This document shows positions 1 to 7,095 of a DNA stretch of 64,000 nucleotides, in pieces (the first letter of the stretch is position 1; every line of letters starts with the position of its first letter). The notes under the pieces were generated by a model. It did not search any database and was not told the origin of the DNA. It saw only the letters and a program-made list of their open reading frames with translations. Position numbers and translations under genes: made by a program. The stretch is from DAISJI01 sp964559835 (GTDB lineage: Bacteria > Acidobacteriota > Terriglobia > Terriglobales > Acidobacteriaceae). Location of the stretch: positions 1 through 64,000 of the forward strand of contig CAZLJE010000022.1 of the NCBI GenBank assembly GCA_964559835.1, given 5' to 3'.

Positions 1-1097
1 AGGAAGTCGACCTTGATCTGCATCGGGTAACCGAGCCAGCCGAAGATGTCGATGTTGTCCCAGCCCTCTTTATTGTCGCCGCGCGGCGGGTAGTAATTGA
101 TGCGCACCTTGTGGCAGATATTCCCGTACAGGTCGGGGTACAGCTCCGGTTGCAGGATGTGCTCGAGCACCGAGAGCTTGGACTCTTCCTTCGTCTTGAA
201 CGAACCGGGATCGTCGAGCACTTCGCCGTCGCGGTTACCGAGAATGTTCGTCGAAAACCATCCGCTCATACCCAACATGCGCGCCTTGAAGCCGGGCGCG
301 AGGATGGTCTTCATCAGCGTCTGTCCGGTCTTGAAGTCCTTGCCGCAGATCGGCGCTTCGTTGCGGCGCGAGAGTTCATGCATGGCCGGGAAATCGACCG
401 TCAGGTTGGGCGCGCCGTTGGCGAACGGAATGCCCTCGCAAAGCGCGGCGTAGGCATAGATCATCGATGGCGCGATGTGCTCGTCGTTGTTCTGCAGGCC
501 CTTCTCGAAGCCTTTGATCGTGGAGTGGACTTCGCTCGCCTTGACGAACACTTCCGTCGAGCCGCACCACATCATGACCAGGCGGTCGGCGCCGCTGCTC
601 TTCTTGAAGTCGCGGATGTCGTCACGCACTTGCTCGACCAAGTCCATTTTGGTCTTGCCCTTCTTGACGTTGGTGCCGTGCAGCTTCTTGACCCAGTTCT
701 GATCGAAAACGGCGGGGCGCGGTTTGATGCCAGAAAGGAACGGCTTCAACTGCTCGAGGAGGTAGCGATCGAGCACGCCGGCCTTGGTGGCAGCGGAGAA
801 CATGTCGTCGGGAATGGGGTCCCAGCCGGTGAAGACCAGGTCATTGAGGCCGGCGAGAGGAACGAAGTCCTTGATCATCGGCGAGCGGCCTTCGGTGCGT
901 TTGCCGAGGCGGATCGTCCCCATCTGGGTGACGGAACCAATCGGCTTGGAGAGCCCTTTGCGCACGGCTTCGACACCCGCCACAAAAGTCGTCGCCACGG
1001 CGCCCATGCCCGGGATCATTACGCCTAGTTTTCCTTTAGCCGGCGTCATACCATCGCCGGGAGTGCTCGGAGTTGGTGCAGACTTCTGCTTGGCCAT
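1..1097 (-). CDS. ino1: Inositol-3-phosphate synthase, 3' end beyond window
   Basis: Converts glucose 6-phosphate to 1L-myo-inositol 1-phosphate with NAD+, the first step of inositol and inositol-phospholipid synthesis, in the cytoplasm. Reading the minus strand from the ATG at 1097 gives about 365 residues. A short Lys/Pro-rich leader precedes a dinucleotide-binding loop (GMGAVATT, near residue 30). Further family-like stretches follow (LVMMWCGSTE, ANGAPNLTVDFP, GKDFKTGQTLMKT, GMSGWFSTNILGN) and the open frame runs off the window near DIFGWLGYPMQIKVDF. The GKDFKTGQT and SGWFSTNILGN blocks are typical of the family. No clear Shine-Dalgarno sequence precedes the ATG. The stop codon lies outside, so length and C-terminus cannot be judged. 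Confidence 0.9.
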   Translation of the reverse strand, partial: MAKQKSAPTPSTPGDGMTPAKGKLGVMIPGMGAVATTFVAGVEAVRKGLSKPIGSVTQMGTIRLGKRTEGRSPMIKDFVPLAGLNDLVFTGWDPIPDDMFSAATKAGVLDRYLLEQLKPFLSGIKPRPAVFDQNWVKKLHGTNVKKGKTKMDLVEQVRDDIRDFKKSSGADRLVMMWCGSTEVFVKASEVHSTIKGFEKGLQNNDEHIAPSMIYAYAALCEGIPFANGAPNLTVDFPAMHELSRRNEAPICGKDFKTGQTLMKTILAPGFKARMLGMSGWFSTNILGNRDGEVLDDPGSFKTKEESKLSVLEHILQPELYPDLYGNICHKVRINYYPPRGDNKEGWDNIDIFGWLGYPMQIKVDF

Positions 1098-1208
1098 CAA
1101 ATCAGTCCGTTTCTGGGATGAGATCAAAACGAACTATCTTCTCGTATCGAAAGGGTATTTGCAATAAACAGTGTTCAGTCGTTGCGAGGGTCTGTTGCGC
1201 GCAAGGAA

Positions 1209-1610
1209 TCATGCGTCGTGCGCGAGTTCGCCGGCGAGGTCGGCGTGCAGGATGGCGTCGCCTTCGAGCAAGAGCGATTTGCCGGGCGCCTGCGGGCTGT
1301 AACGAACTCCGATGCTGGCGCCAAGCATCGCTCTCGCCCAGTCCGCCGCGGCTTCAGCTTTGGAGAACGACCGGCGCTGATATCCGGAATAAAAATGTCC
1401 GTCAACAAAATAGTAGTAGGAAATGTCGGCGAGGAAATAGCGATTCGTGCCCGTTCGTGGCTGATGCCAGTCAGCGGAGTGTACCCGGCCTTGCGCGACG
1501 GGCCAGGAACGCGCTTTGCGGCGACGTAGCCATTGCCAGCCGCGCTCGGCCATCACGGCCAGAAAAATCACCAGGACGAAGATGCCAGATTGCTGAAGTT
1601 GGGGTTCCAT
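1209..1610 (-). CDS. DUF3592-like small membrane protein
   Basis: A 133-residue protein with one N-terminal hydrophobic segment (about residues 8-22, FVLVIFLAVMAERG), then a basic stretch and a soluble domain. The soluble domain has aromatic-rich strands (YFLADISYYYFVDGHFYSGY) and ends in a YSPQAPGKSLLLEG-like motif. That pattern resembles DUF3592 proteins (periplasmic beta-rich domain anchored by one helix), whose function is unknown. It is transcribed away from the exported protein at 1785. The family assignment rests on pattern only. Confidence 0.6.
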   Translation of the reverse strand: MEPQLQQSGIFVLVIFLAVMAERGWQWLRRRKARSWPVAQGRVHSADWHQPRTGTNRYFLADISYYYFVDGHFYSGYQRRSFSKAEAAADWARAMLGASIGVRYSPQAPGKSLLLEGDAILHADLAGELAHDA

Positions 1611-1784
1611 GGCGGGAGCCTAGCGAACACGTTCAGGGTATCGGGGGCAGTCACCGGATGCAGTGACTTTAATCACAGGTTCGAGAGTTATTTCTATGCG
1701 AGCGCAGGATGCCCCTCGCCACTGGCGGCTGGAAGCCAGCGCTACGAGCGCCACTTTTGTGTATGCTGCGCCAAGAGGACTGAC

Positions 1785-2336
1785 ATGCGAGTACTGCCGA
1801 TCGCAATTTTTTTGTTCCTGCTTTGCAACGCTGCCGTCGCTCAGAAAGCGACAAAGAAACCGGCGCCGCGTCCACACGCCAAGACCGAAGCGCAAAGAGC
1901 CACGACCGCCGCTGAGGACCAGCAGGCGATCGAGGAACTGCACAGAGACGAAATCGCCGGCAGCCTCGCCTTCGACGTCGACAAGCTCACGAACACGTGG
2001 GACGACGACGTGGTGTCCATGCCACCCGGTTCCCAGCCGATCGTCGGGAAAGCGGCAAATCATGCCTACCTGGAGTCGCTGCAGAAGGCGCTGGCCAACG
2101 TGGAGATCCTCGGGTATGAAGAGACGTGGGACGAGGTGCGCATCCTCGGCGACTACGCGTATGAGTACGGCTCGATCCGTTCGCGCATCCGCCAGCAGAA
2201 CGCGAAAGACGAAACGGCGCTCGAATACAACGTCATGCGCGTGCTGAAGAAGCAGCCGAGCGGGGCGTGGAAGATATTTCGAGCGATATGGAACGATCGG
2301 AAACCTGCGCCCGAAGAGAAGCCGACGGTGAAGTAA
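1785..2336 (+). CDS. Exported SnoaL/DUF4440-like protein
   Basis: 183 residues from the ATG at 1785. Residues 1-18 form a cleavable signal peptide (MRVLPIAIFLFLLCNAAVAQ). A Lys/Pro/Thr-rich linker follows, then a cone-like alpha+beta domain of about 120 residues (QQAIEELHRDEIAGSLAFDV ... GKAANHAYLESL ... WKIFRAIWN). The order of elements matches the NTF2-like DUF4440/SnoaL superfamily, commonly found as periplasmic proteins of unknown substrate. The ATG was chosen because the signal peptide starts there; the open frame extends further upstream without support. It ends directly in a palindrome that separates it from the convergent DedA gene. Confidence 0.7.
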   Translation: MRVLPIAIFLFLLCNAAVAQKATKKPAPRPHAKTEAQRATTAAEDQQAIEELHRDEIAGSLAFDVDKLTNTWDDDVVSMPPGSQPIVGKAANHAYLESLQKALANVEILGYEETWDEVRILGDYAYEYGSIRSRIRQQNAKDETALEYNVMRVLKKQPSGAWKIFRAIWNDRKPAPEEKPTVK

Positions 2337-2386
2337 TCTGGAAATCTTGAAATCTGGAAATCTGCGGATCTCAAGATTTCCAGATT
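2335..2386. repeat. Palindromic low-complexity element A (convergent gap)
   Basis: A perfect 16-bp inverted repeat: arms 2335-2350 and 2371-2386, loop of 20 bases. The left side is built of degenerate AATCTGGA/AATCTTGA units that continue into the loop. It begins inside the stop codon of the SnoaL-like gene and ends one base before the DedA stop codon, so it fills the whole convergent gap. It could end transcription in both directions; that is inference. Confidence 0.8.
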
Positions 2387-2387
2387 G

Positions 2388-3047
2388 TTATGCCGTTCTT
2401 TGGATCCGGTGCTGCCAGCGGCTCCAGATGAACACAATGATGGCAAGCAAGATCATCCCGCCGATAACGGCGTCGAAGCGGTGAAACCATATCTTCAGGC
2501 GCGGGTCGCTGTCCCAGCGCTCGCCGAGCTTAAATCCCACCCAAGCCAATGCCAGACACCACGGCCAGGAACCGACGAAGGTGTAGATGTGAAAGCGTGC
2601 ACGGGGCATGCGAGCCACACCCGCCGGCAGCGCAATGAACGTTCGAATGACGGGCAGCATGCGGCTGATGAGCACAGTCACGCTTCCGTAGCGGGCGAAA
2701 AAGCGGTCGGCGATGTCGAGCTCGTTCTTGCTGAGGAAGATGTACGAGCCATATCTTTCAACCAGCGGCCGCCCTCCGAAGGCTCCGATCTCGTAGGCGA
2801 TCAGCGAGCCCAGGTTACAGCCAAGTGCGCCCGCGGTCGCAACCCACAGTAGGTGAAATGGCAAGCGGCCGTATTGCGCGGCGATGTCAGGCACTGTCAG
2901 CGCCCCGGAAAACGGCATGATTACTTCCGACGGCAAAGGAATGCAGGCTGACTCGATCGCCATCAGGATGACGATGCCGAGATATCCGCTGGACGCGATG
3001 ACGGAGATGATGAAGGCGCTGAGGACAGAGATTATTTTTGCGATCAT
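2388..3047 (-). CDS. DedA family membrane protein
   Basis: 219 residues with about five hydrophobic segments. It has the DedA (SNARE-associated/VTT) hallmarks: a re-entrant motif with an acidic residue early on (ESACIPLPSEVIMPFSG) and the conserved basic motif SRMLPVIRTFIALPAGVARM. Family members act in the inner membrane, and several are implicated in undecaprenyl-phosphate or phospholipid flipping and envelope homeostasis; the substrate here is unknown. The start at 3047 gives a normal family length. Neighbouring genes give no functional hint. Confidence 0.85.
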   Translation of the reverse strand: MIAKIISVLSAFIISVIASSGYLGIVILMAIESACIPLPSEVIMPFSGALTVPDIAAQYGRLPFHLLWVATAGALGCNLGSLIAYEIGAFGGRPLVERYGSYIFLSKNELDIADRFFARYGSVTVLISRMLPVIRTFIALPAGVARMPRARFHIYTFVGSWPWCLALAWVGFKLGERWDSDPRLKIWFHRFDAVIGGMILLAIIVFIWSRWQHRIQRTA

Positions 3048-3054
3048 GAATAGA

Positions 3055-3134
3055 AGTGCTCAGTGCACAGTGCTCAGTGGTCAGTCTTTCGATTTCAGCA
3101 TTTGTTGAGCACTGAGCACTGAGAACTGAGCACT
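3055..3134. repeat. Palindromic low-complexity element B
   Basis: Two arms (3055-3082 and 3107-3134) pair imperfectly, about 24 of 28 bases. Each arm is built of degenerate direct repeats of an AGTGCTC/CAGTGCA-type unit. It fills the gap between the small gene ending at 3133 and the DedA start at 3047, so the DedA leader is largely this element. It has the same architecture as the elements at 2335, 3412, 7019 and 19754 but a different unit sequence. Confidence 0.75.
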
Positions 3135-3360
3135 AGAAATCCTGGGAATCCTGGGTGAAGGTGTAGCCGGGGAGCGTCGCGCCGTCGTTGGTTTTCTGCA
3201 CCTTGACGCGGATCGTATCGACATTGGCGGCTTGCGCATCAGCCTGCCGCAACATCGCGTATTGGGTGAAGACTTCGTTGTAAACCTTTGTAACAAGGTA
3301 ATTTTGCGAGGTCTGGTCATTGCGCCAGACTTGTCCGAGCTGAATCGACTTGACGGCCAT
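3133..3360 (-). CDS. Small conserved-type hypothetical protein, 75 aa
   Basis: Unrecognised. The ATG at 3360 gives 75 residues (MAVKSIQLGQVWRNDQTSQN...), a compact soluble sequence ending TLPGYTFTQDSQDF. An upstream in-frame extension exists, but it translates the neighbouring low-complexity repeat (PKAQRPMPNVQ), so the inner ATG is preferred. The sequence reads like a small beta-rich domain (IQLGQVWRN, YLVTKVYNEVF, TIRVKVQKT, LPGYTF), reminiscent of small DUF-type proteins. Flanked on both sides by palindromic elements. Confidence 0.5.
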   Translation of the reverse strand: MAVKSIQLGQVWRNDQTSQNYLVTKVYNEVFTQYAMLRQADAQAANVDTIRVKVQKTNDGATLPGYTFTQDSQDF

Positions 3361-3411
3361 AGCGAGACACAGGGTATTCGCCACAGTGGCGGGAGTCAAT
3401 GTCTGGACATT

Positions 3412-3497
3412 GGGCATCGGGCGTTGGGCTTTGGGCATCAGGCACTGCAGCGCGGCGCAAAGCTTCCTAAGGCCCAACGCCCAGAGCCCAAAGCCCC
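3412..3497. repeat. Palindromic low-complexity element C
   Basis: Left side 3412-3436 is built of degenerate GGGCnTTGGG units. Right side 3471-3497 carries the complement (CCCAACGCCCAGAGCCCAAA). They can form an interrupted hairpin between the hemQ stop (3499) and the small gene starting at 3360. Same architecture as the other elements, different unit. Confidence 0.7.
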
Positions 3498-3498
3498 G

Positions 3499-4317
3499 TT
3501 ATTTCGGCAGCTTCCCCTCCAGCAGATCGCCCAGTTGCGCCATCGGGCAGCGGACGCCCACCACGAAGCTGCCAAACAATGCGTACACGGCGCTAACTTC
3601 GTCGAAACGCATTTCGTAGATGAGGCGCTTGAACACGAGCGGATCGTCGGCGAAGAGGTCCACGCCCCACTCCCAATCGTCGAACCCGATGGAGCCGGTG
3701 ATGATCTGCCGCACCTTCCCGGCCCAGCGGCGGCCGATCTGGCCGTGGAGGTCCATCTGGCGCTGCCGCTCCTCGATGGGGAGCGTGTACCAGTTCTTGT
3801 CTTCTCCGCGACGGCGGTCCATGGGATAAAAGCTGACGTAGCGTGCTTTCGGGATCTCGGGATAGAGGCGCGCCTTCATCGCTTCGCGTTGGCGCTCCAT
3901 CGTCTGTTCGACTTCCTGGTTCCATTCCGGCGAGTTCGGCTCGACCCCGCGCTCGTGGAGCGCGCGGAAGAGTTTCACTGAGGATTCGTACAGTCCAAGC
4001 TCGACGACCGACAGGTACGACCGCACGGGCTCGACGAAATCCCAGAGCGGGGTAGCGGCCAGATCGAGTTCCACTTGCTTGAGCGCATCGAAGCTGTCGC
4101 GGAAGTGGATGAGCATCAGGTCGCCGGCCTTTTGTCCAAGCATCGAGTAGGCCGCGCTGCCGGCCGCTTCCAAACGTTGCAGGACGGGCGCAGCCTCGCC
4201 AAGAATGCGATGGGCGGTGGGGGCGTACTCGCGCCACTCGCGCCAGCGGATACGCAGCATCTGATGGAGAACGCTGGAGCCTTCCAGCGTCAGCGGAACG
4301 GGGTAGAGAGCGGACAT
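3499..4317 (-). CDS. hemQ: Coproheme decarboxylase (chlorite dismutase family)
   Basis: Oxidatively decarboxylates coproheme III to heme b, the last step of the coproporphyrin-dependent pathway. 272 residues from the ATG at 4317. Family blocks are clear: SFYPMDRRRGEDKNWYTLP, SIGFDDWEWGVDLF and YEMRFDEVSAVYALFGSF. Key residues sit with the expected spacing for characterised HemQ (from memory, Listeria Y147/H174/Q187/M149/R133): Tyr164, His191 (27 later, proximal heme ligand), Gln204, Met166 and Arg150. It lies near the hemX-A-C-D operon, which supports a heme role. A second, degenerate family member is encoded divergently at 4488. Confidence 0.93.
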   Translation of the reverse strand: MSALYPVPLTLEGSSVLHQMLRIRWREWREYAPTAHRILGEAAPVLQRLEAAGSAAYSMLGQKAGDLMLIHFRDSFDALKQVELDLAATPLWDFVEPVRSYLSVVELGLYESSVKLFRALHERGVEPNSPEWNQEVEQTMERQREAMKARLYPEIPKARYVSFYPMDRRRGEDKNWYTLPIEERQRQMDLHGQIGRRWAGKVRQIITGSIGFDDWEWGVDLFADDPLVFKRLIYEMRFDEVSAVYALFGSFVVGVRCPMAQLGDLLEGKLPK

Positions 4318-4403
4318 CCTCAGCCTTTCGTAAACGTGCAATTGTAAATGAGACGGTTCGCACGAGGGACGCAGCGGCTGACGCGAGAGCATCCAATCTC
4401 GCT

Positions 4404-4459
4404 GTGACCGGCGGGACGCCGGTGCTACAGCGTGACCGGCGGGACGCCTGCGCTATATC
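4404..4459. repeat. Tandem direct repeat, 2 x 28 bp
   Basis: Two adjacent copies (4404-4431 and 4432-4459), period 28, sharing GTGACCGGCGGGACGCC and then diverging slightly. Each copy also carries an internal GGCG...CGCC hairpin. The pair lies in the divergent gap between hemQ (minus) and the chlorite-dismutase-like gene (plus), 28 bases before the latter's start. It therefore sits where promoters for both genes would be expected. Confidence 0.8.
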
Positions 4460-4487
4460 TGATACCATTTCTCGCCGAGGAGAATCC

Positions 4488-5201
4488 ATGTCAACAGCGC
4501 AGTCCGACGAAGCGCGCCGGCAGATCGTAACGTTCACGTTCTTCAAGATCATGCCGGAATGGCGGAGGCTGCCGGCACGCGAACGCGCCGAGATGCGGCG
4601 GGAGTTCGCCTTCGCGCTCGGCAAGTGGAGCCACGGCGACGACATGACCATATTGAGCTACTCCTCGGTCGGACTGCGCGCAAAGTGCGACTTCTTCCTT
4701 TGGCGCATCTGCTATTCGGCCGAATGCCTGCAATCGATGTATGCCGAGATGGTGCGTACCAACCTGGCCGGATACCTGACCGAAGCCCATTCCATGCTGG
4801 GCATGACACGCCGCTCGCAGTACAAGATCGGCCATGCGCACTTCCAACACGCGGAGTCAGGGGTGATCGTGCAGGCCGGCACCAGTCGCTACGTGACCGT
4901 GTTTCCATATGTGAAGTCGCGGACGTGGTACCAGCTGCCGTTCGAGGAGCGGCAGCGCATCGTGCGCGAGTTCATCGCTGTCGGCGAAGAGTTCCCGAGC
5001 GCACGCATGAACACCGTGTACTCGTTCGGGATCGACGACCAGGATTTCGTGGTCATTCTCGAAAGCGACCACCTAGGCGACTTCGTGGACGCGCAGATGC
5101 GCCTGCGTGAAACGCAAAACAGCGCGTACACCGAAAGCGTCACGCCGGTGTTCACCGGTATCCGGTGCACGCCGGAAGAGATGCTGGAGCGGATCGGCTG
5201 A
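4488..5201 (+). CDS. Chlorite dismutase-family paralog lacking heme/catalytic residues
   Basis: 237 residues; ATG at 4488 with a good Shine-Dalgarno (GAGGAGA). It aligns with the HemQ encoded next door through WYQLPFEERQRIVREF versus WYTLPIEERQRQMDLH, and shares the C-terminal layout ending GIRCTPEEMLERIG. At the HemQ key positions it has Phe139 (for Tyr164), Phe162 (for proximal His191), Asn175 (for Gln204) and Gly125 (for Arg150). It is therefore unlikely to bind heme in the usual way or decarboxylate coproheme. A structural, binding or regulatory role is possible. Its stop overlaps the start of the endonuclease III gene (TGATG), suggesting co-translation. Confidence 0.8.
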   Translation: MSTAQSDEARRQIVTFTFFKIMPEWRRLPARERAEMRREFAFALGKWSHGDDMTILSYSSVGLRAKCDFFLWRICYSAECLQSMYAEMVRTNLAGYLTEAHSMLGMTRRSQYKIGHAHFQHAESGVIVQAGTSRYVTVFPYVKSRTWYQLPFEERQRIVREFIAVGEEFPSARMNTVYSFGIDDQDFVVILESDHLGDFVDAQMRLRETQNSAYTESVTPVFTGIRCTPEEMLERIG

Positions 5202-6112
5202 TGGCGCGCGGACTGGTTCCACGACAACCCTCGAAATCGGGAAAGCAAGCGGGCGCGAATCGCGCGCCGGTGCGCGGAACATCCCCTCTGCAAAAACAAT
5301 CGGCGGCACAGGAGCGTACACCGAAGCCCCCGCTAAAACCCGCGGGGAAGGTCAAGAAAATCCCCACCGTCCGGCAAAACCAGCCGGAAGGGTTTGGCGA
5401 CCAGCAGAAGGCTGTTGCGGCGCCGAAAGGCTATAACCCCGTTGCACCGGAGCGCGTGCGCGAGATCCTGAAACGGCTGGACGCTACCTATCCCGATGTC
5501 ACCTGCGCTCTCACTCACCACAACGCGTGGGAATTGCTGGTCGCGACGATCCTCTCCGCCCAATGCACGGACGAGCGTGTCAACAAGACCACGCCGGAGT
5601 TGTTCCGGAAGTACCCGACGCCCGAAGCGATGGCGAAGATGGAACCGGAGCAGATCGAGCCGGATATCAGAAGCACCGGATTCTTCCGCAATAAAGCGAA
5701 GTCGATCGTCGGGGCTGCGAGAAGGATTGTCAGCGATTTTGGCGGGCAAGTCCCAGACGAGATGGCGAAGCTATTGACGGTTCCGGGCGCGGCGAGAAAG
5801 ACGGCGAACGTCGTTCTCGGGACGTGGTTCCATAAGAACGAGGGAGTGGTGGTGGACACGCACGTCCAGCGCATCTCGCGGCGGCTGGAGCTCACGAAGG
5901 AAGACGCGCCCGAAAAGATCGAACAGGACCTGATGAAGATCATCCCGCGGGAGCGCTGGACGTCGTTCTCGCACCAGGTGATCTGGCACGGGCGGAAGTT
6001 GTGCGTCGCGCGCATGCCCAAATGCGTCGATTGCCCACTGGAAAATATCTGCCACGCCGCCGACAAGACCTGGAGCACGGTCGAGATTCACAAGACCGCC
6101 CAGCCCAAATAA
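5201..6112 (+). CDS. nth: Endonuclease III (Fe-S DNA glycosylase/AP lyase) with long N-terminal tail
   Basis: Excises oxidised pyrimidines and cleaves AP sites in base-excision repair. 303 residues, against about 210-220 for the family. Residues 1-80 are a Lys/Pro/Gln-rich, probably disordered extension; the HhH-GPD domain begins near NPVAPERVREIL. Catalytic Lys200 lies in VPGAARKTANVVL and Asp219 in VVVDTHVQ. The 4Fe-4S ligands follow C-x6-C-x2-C-x5-C (CVARMPKCVDCPLENIC). The helix-hairpin-helix glycine is replaced by Ala (PGAARKTA; usual PGVGRKTA). The ATG overlaps the upstream stop by one base, which favours this start despite the tail. Confidence 0.92.
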   Translation: MARGLVPRQPSKSGKQAGANRAPVRGTSPLQKQSAAQERTPKPPLKPAGKVKKIPTVRQNQPEGFGDQQKAVAAPKGYNPVAPERVREILKRLDATYPDVTCALTHHNAWELLVATILSAQCTDERVNKTTPELFRKYPTPEAMAKMEPEQIEPDIRSTGFFRNKAKSIVGAARRIVSDFGGQVPDEMAKLLTVPGAARKTANVVLGTWFHKNEGVVVDTHVQRISRRLELTKEDAPEKIEQDLMKIIPRERWTSFSHQVIWHGRKLCVARMPKCVDCPLENICHAADKTWSTVEIHKTAQPK

Positions 6113-6116
6113 TTGG

Positions 6117-6226
6117 GTGAGTTGGTGATTGGGTAATTTCCAGGGTGTACTAGCCAGGCTTGCCTGGCGAAACATCTCTTTCTGTCGCCAGGCAAGCCTG
6201 GCTAGTACACCCAATCAGCAACTCAC
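6117..6226. repeat. Nested inverted repeat with perfect 28-bp arms
   Basis: Arms 6143-6170 and 6185-6212 are exact reverse complements (28 of 28) around a 14-base loop. An outer, near-perfect pair (6117-6130 with 6213-6226, 13 of 14) extends the stem. The element fills the convergent gap between nth and hemD and overlaps the last bases of hemD. It probably acts as a bidirectional terminator. The inner arm carries an AGCCAGGCTTGCCTGGC palindrome of its own, so it may be a small mobile palindromic unit. Confidence 0.9.
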
Positions 6227-7002
6227 AGATTCTCGGCGAGCGCTTCGGCCAGCGCGGGGATGGTGTACTCGGCAGCCTCGATGTGGGGCTGGAGGCCAAC
6301 CTCGCGCAGGGTGTTCGACGTCACTGGGCCGATGGACGCGAGCTTCACGTCGGTAAGTAGCGCGAGGTTTTCTTTGCCTAACAGGTCCAGGAAGTTGTGC
6401 ACGGTGGAAGAACTGGTGAACGTGATGGCGTGCGGCTTTTGTTCGGGGTCGCGAAGAACTACGCGGAGAGCAGCGGCCGATGTCCCAGGCAGGATGGTTT
6501 CATAAGCTTCTGCCACATCCACCTTCGCGCCCAGGCTCGTCAGTTCGCGCGGAATGACGTCGCGCGCGACCTTCGCCCGTACCAGCAGGACGCGTTTCCC
6601 CTTCACCTCGCCCTCCAGCGCTTCCACGACCGATTCGGCGACGTACTTGTCGGGGACGACGTCGACCGGCAGCCCGTGCTGCTCGATCACCTTTGCTGTG
6701 GCTGGCCCGATCGCCGCGATATTGAGGTGGAGCAGGTCCGCTTCCGATTTGCCAAGCTTCGCCAGACGCGCAAACAGCATCTGGACGCCGTTGGCACTGG
6801 TCAGAATCAGCCAATCGTAGTCGAGGATGCGCGCGATCGCCTGGTCGAGCGGCGCCCAGGTTTCCGGTGGACGGATTTCGATGAACGGAATCTCGATCAC
6901 GTCGGCGCCGAGTTCGCGCAGCGTATCGGAGAGGGCGCCAGCCTGATGACGCGCACGGCCAACGAGGATTCTCTTACCTGTTAGTGGCTTTCGATCGTTC
7001 AA
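6223..7002 (-). CDS. hemD: Uroporphyrinogen-III synthase
   Basis: Cyclises hydroxymethylbilane to uroporphyrinogen III. 259 residues in the usual two-lobed arrangement: GKRILVGRARHQAGALSDTL at the N-terminus, LILTSANGVQMLFARL, and in the second lobe ITFTSSSTVHNFLDLLG and LASIGPVTSNTLREVGL. The start is a TTG at 7002 preceded by GAGGAAC. It is the last gene of hemX-hemA-hemC-hemD but is separated from hemC by 93 bases filled with a palindromic element, which may tune its expression. Confidence 0.93.
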   Translation of the reverse strand: MNDRKPLTGKRILVGRARHQAGALSDTLRELGADVIEIPFIEIRPPETWAPLDQAIARILDYDWLILTSANGVQMLFARLAKLGKSEADLLHLNIAAIGPATAKVIEQHGLPVDVVPDKYVAESVVEALEGEVKGKRVLLVRAKVARDVIPRELTSLGAKVDVAEAYETILPGTSAAALRVVLRDPEQKPHAITFTSSSTVHNFLDLLGKENLALLTDVKLASIGPVTSNTLREVGLQPHIEAAEYTIPALAEALAENL

Positions 7003-7018
7003 AGTTCCTCAATTGAGC

Positions 7019-7091
7019 GGTCGGTCGTAGGTGGTAGGTCGGCGATCGGAACTACCGAGAAGCTCGCCCGACCTACGACCCACCACCTACG
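7019..7091. repeat. Palindromic low-complexity element F inside the hem operon
   Basis: Left side 7019-7043 carries degenerate CGTAGGTGGTAGGTCGG units; right side 7065-7091 carries the complement (CGACCTACGACCCACC). It lies between hemC and hemD on the transcribed strand, just upstream of the hemD ribosome-binding site. It could form an intra-operon hairpin that protects or attenuates the transcript. Confidence 0.8.
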
Positions 7092-7095
7092 GTCG

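Noticed and set aside
111..1028. Long plus-strand open frame opposite inositol-3-phosphate synthase
   Set aside because: The minus strand gives a clear enzyme family; the plus-strand frame is a high-GC shadow with no domain.
2385..2852. Plus-strand frame opposite DedA
   Set aside because: The DedA frame has clear membrane and family motifs; the opposite frame is an Arg/His-rich shadow.
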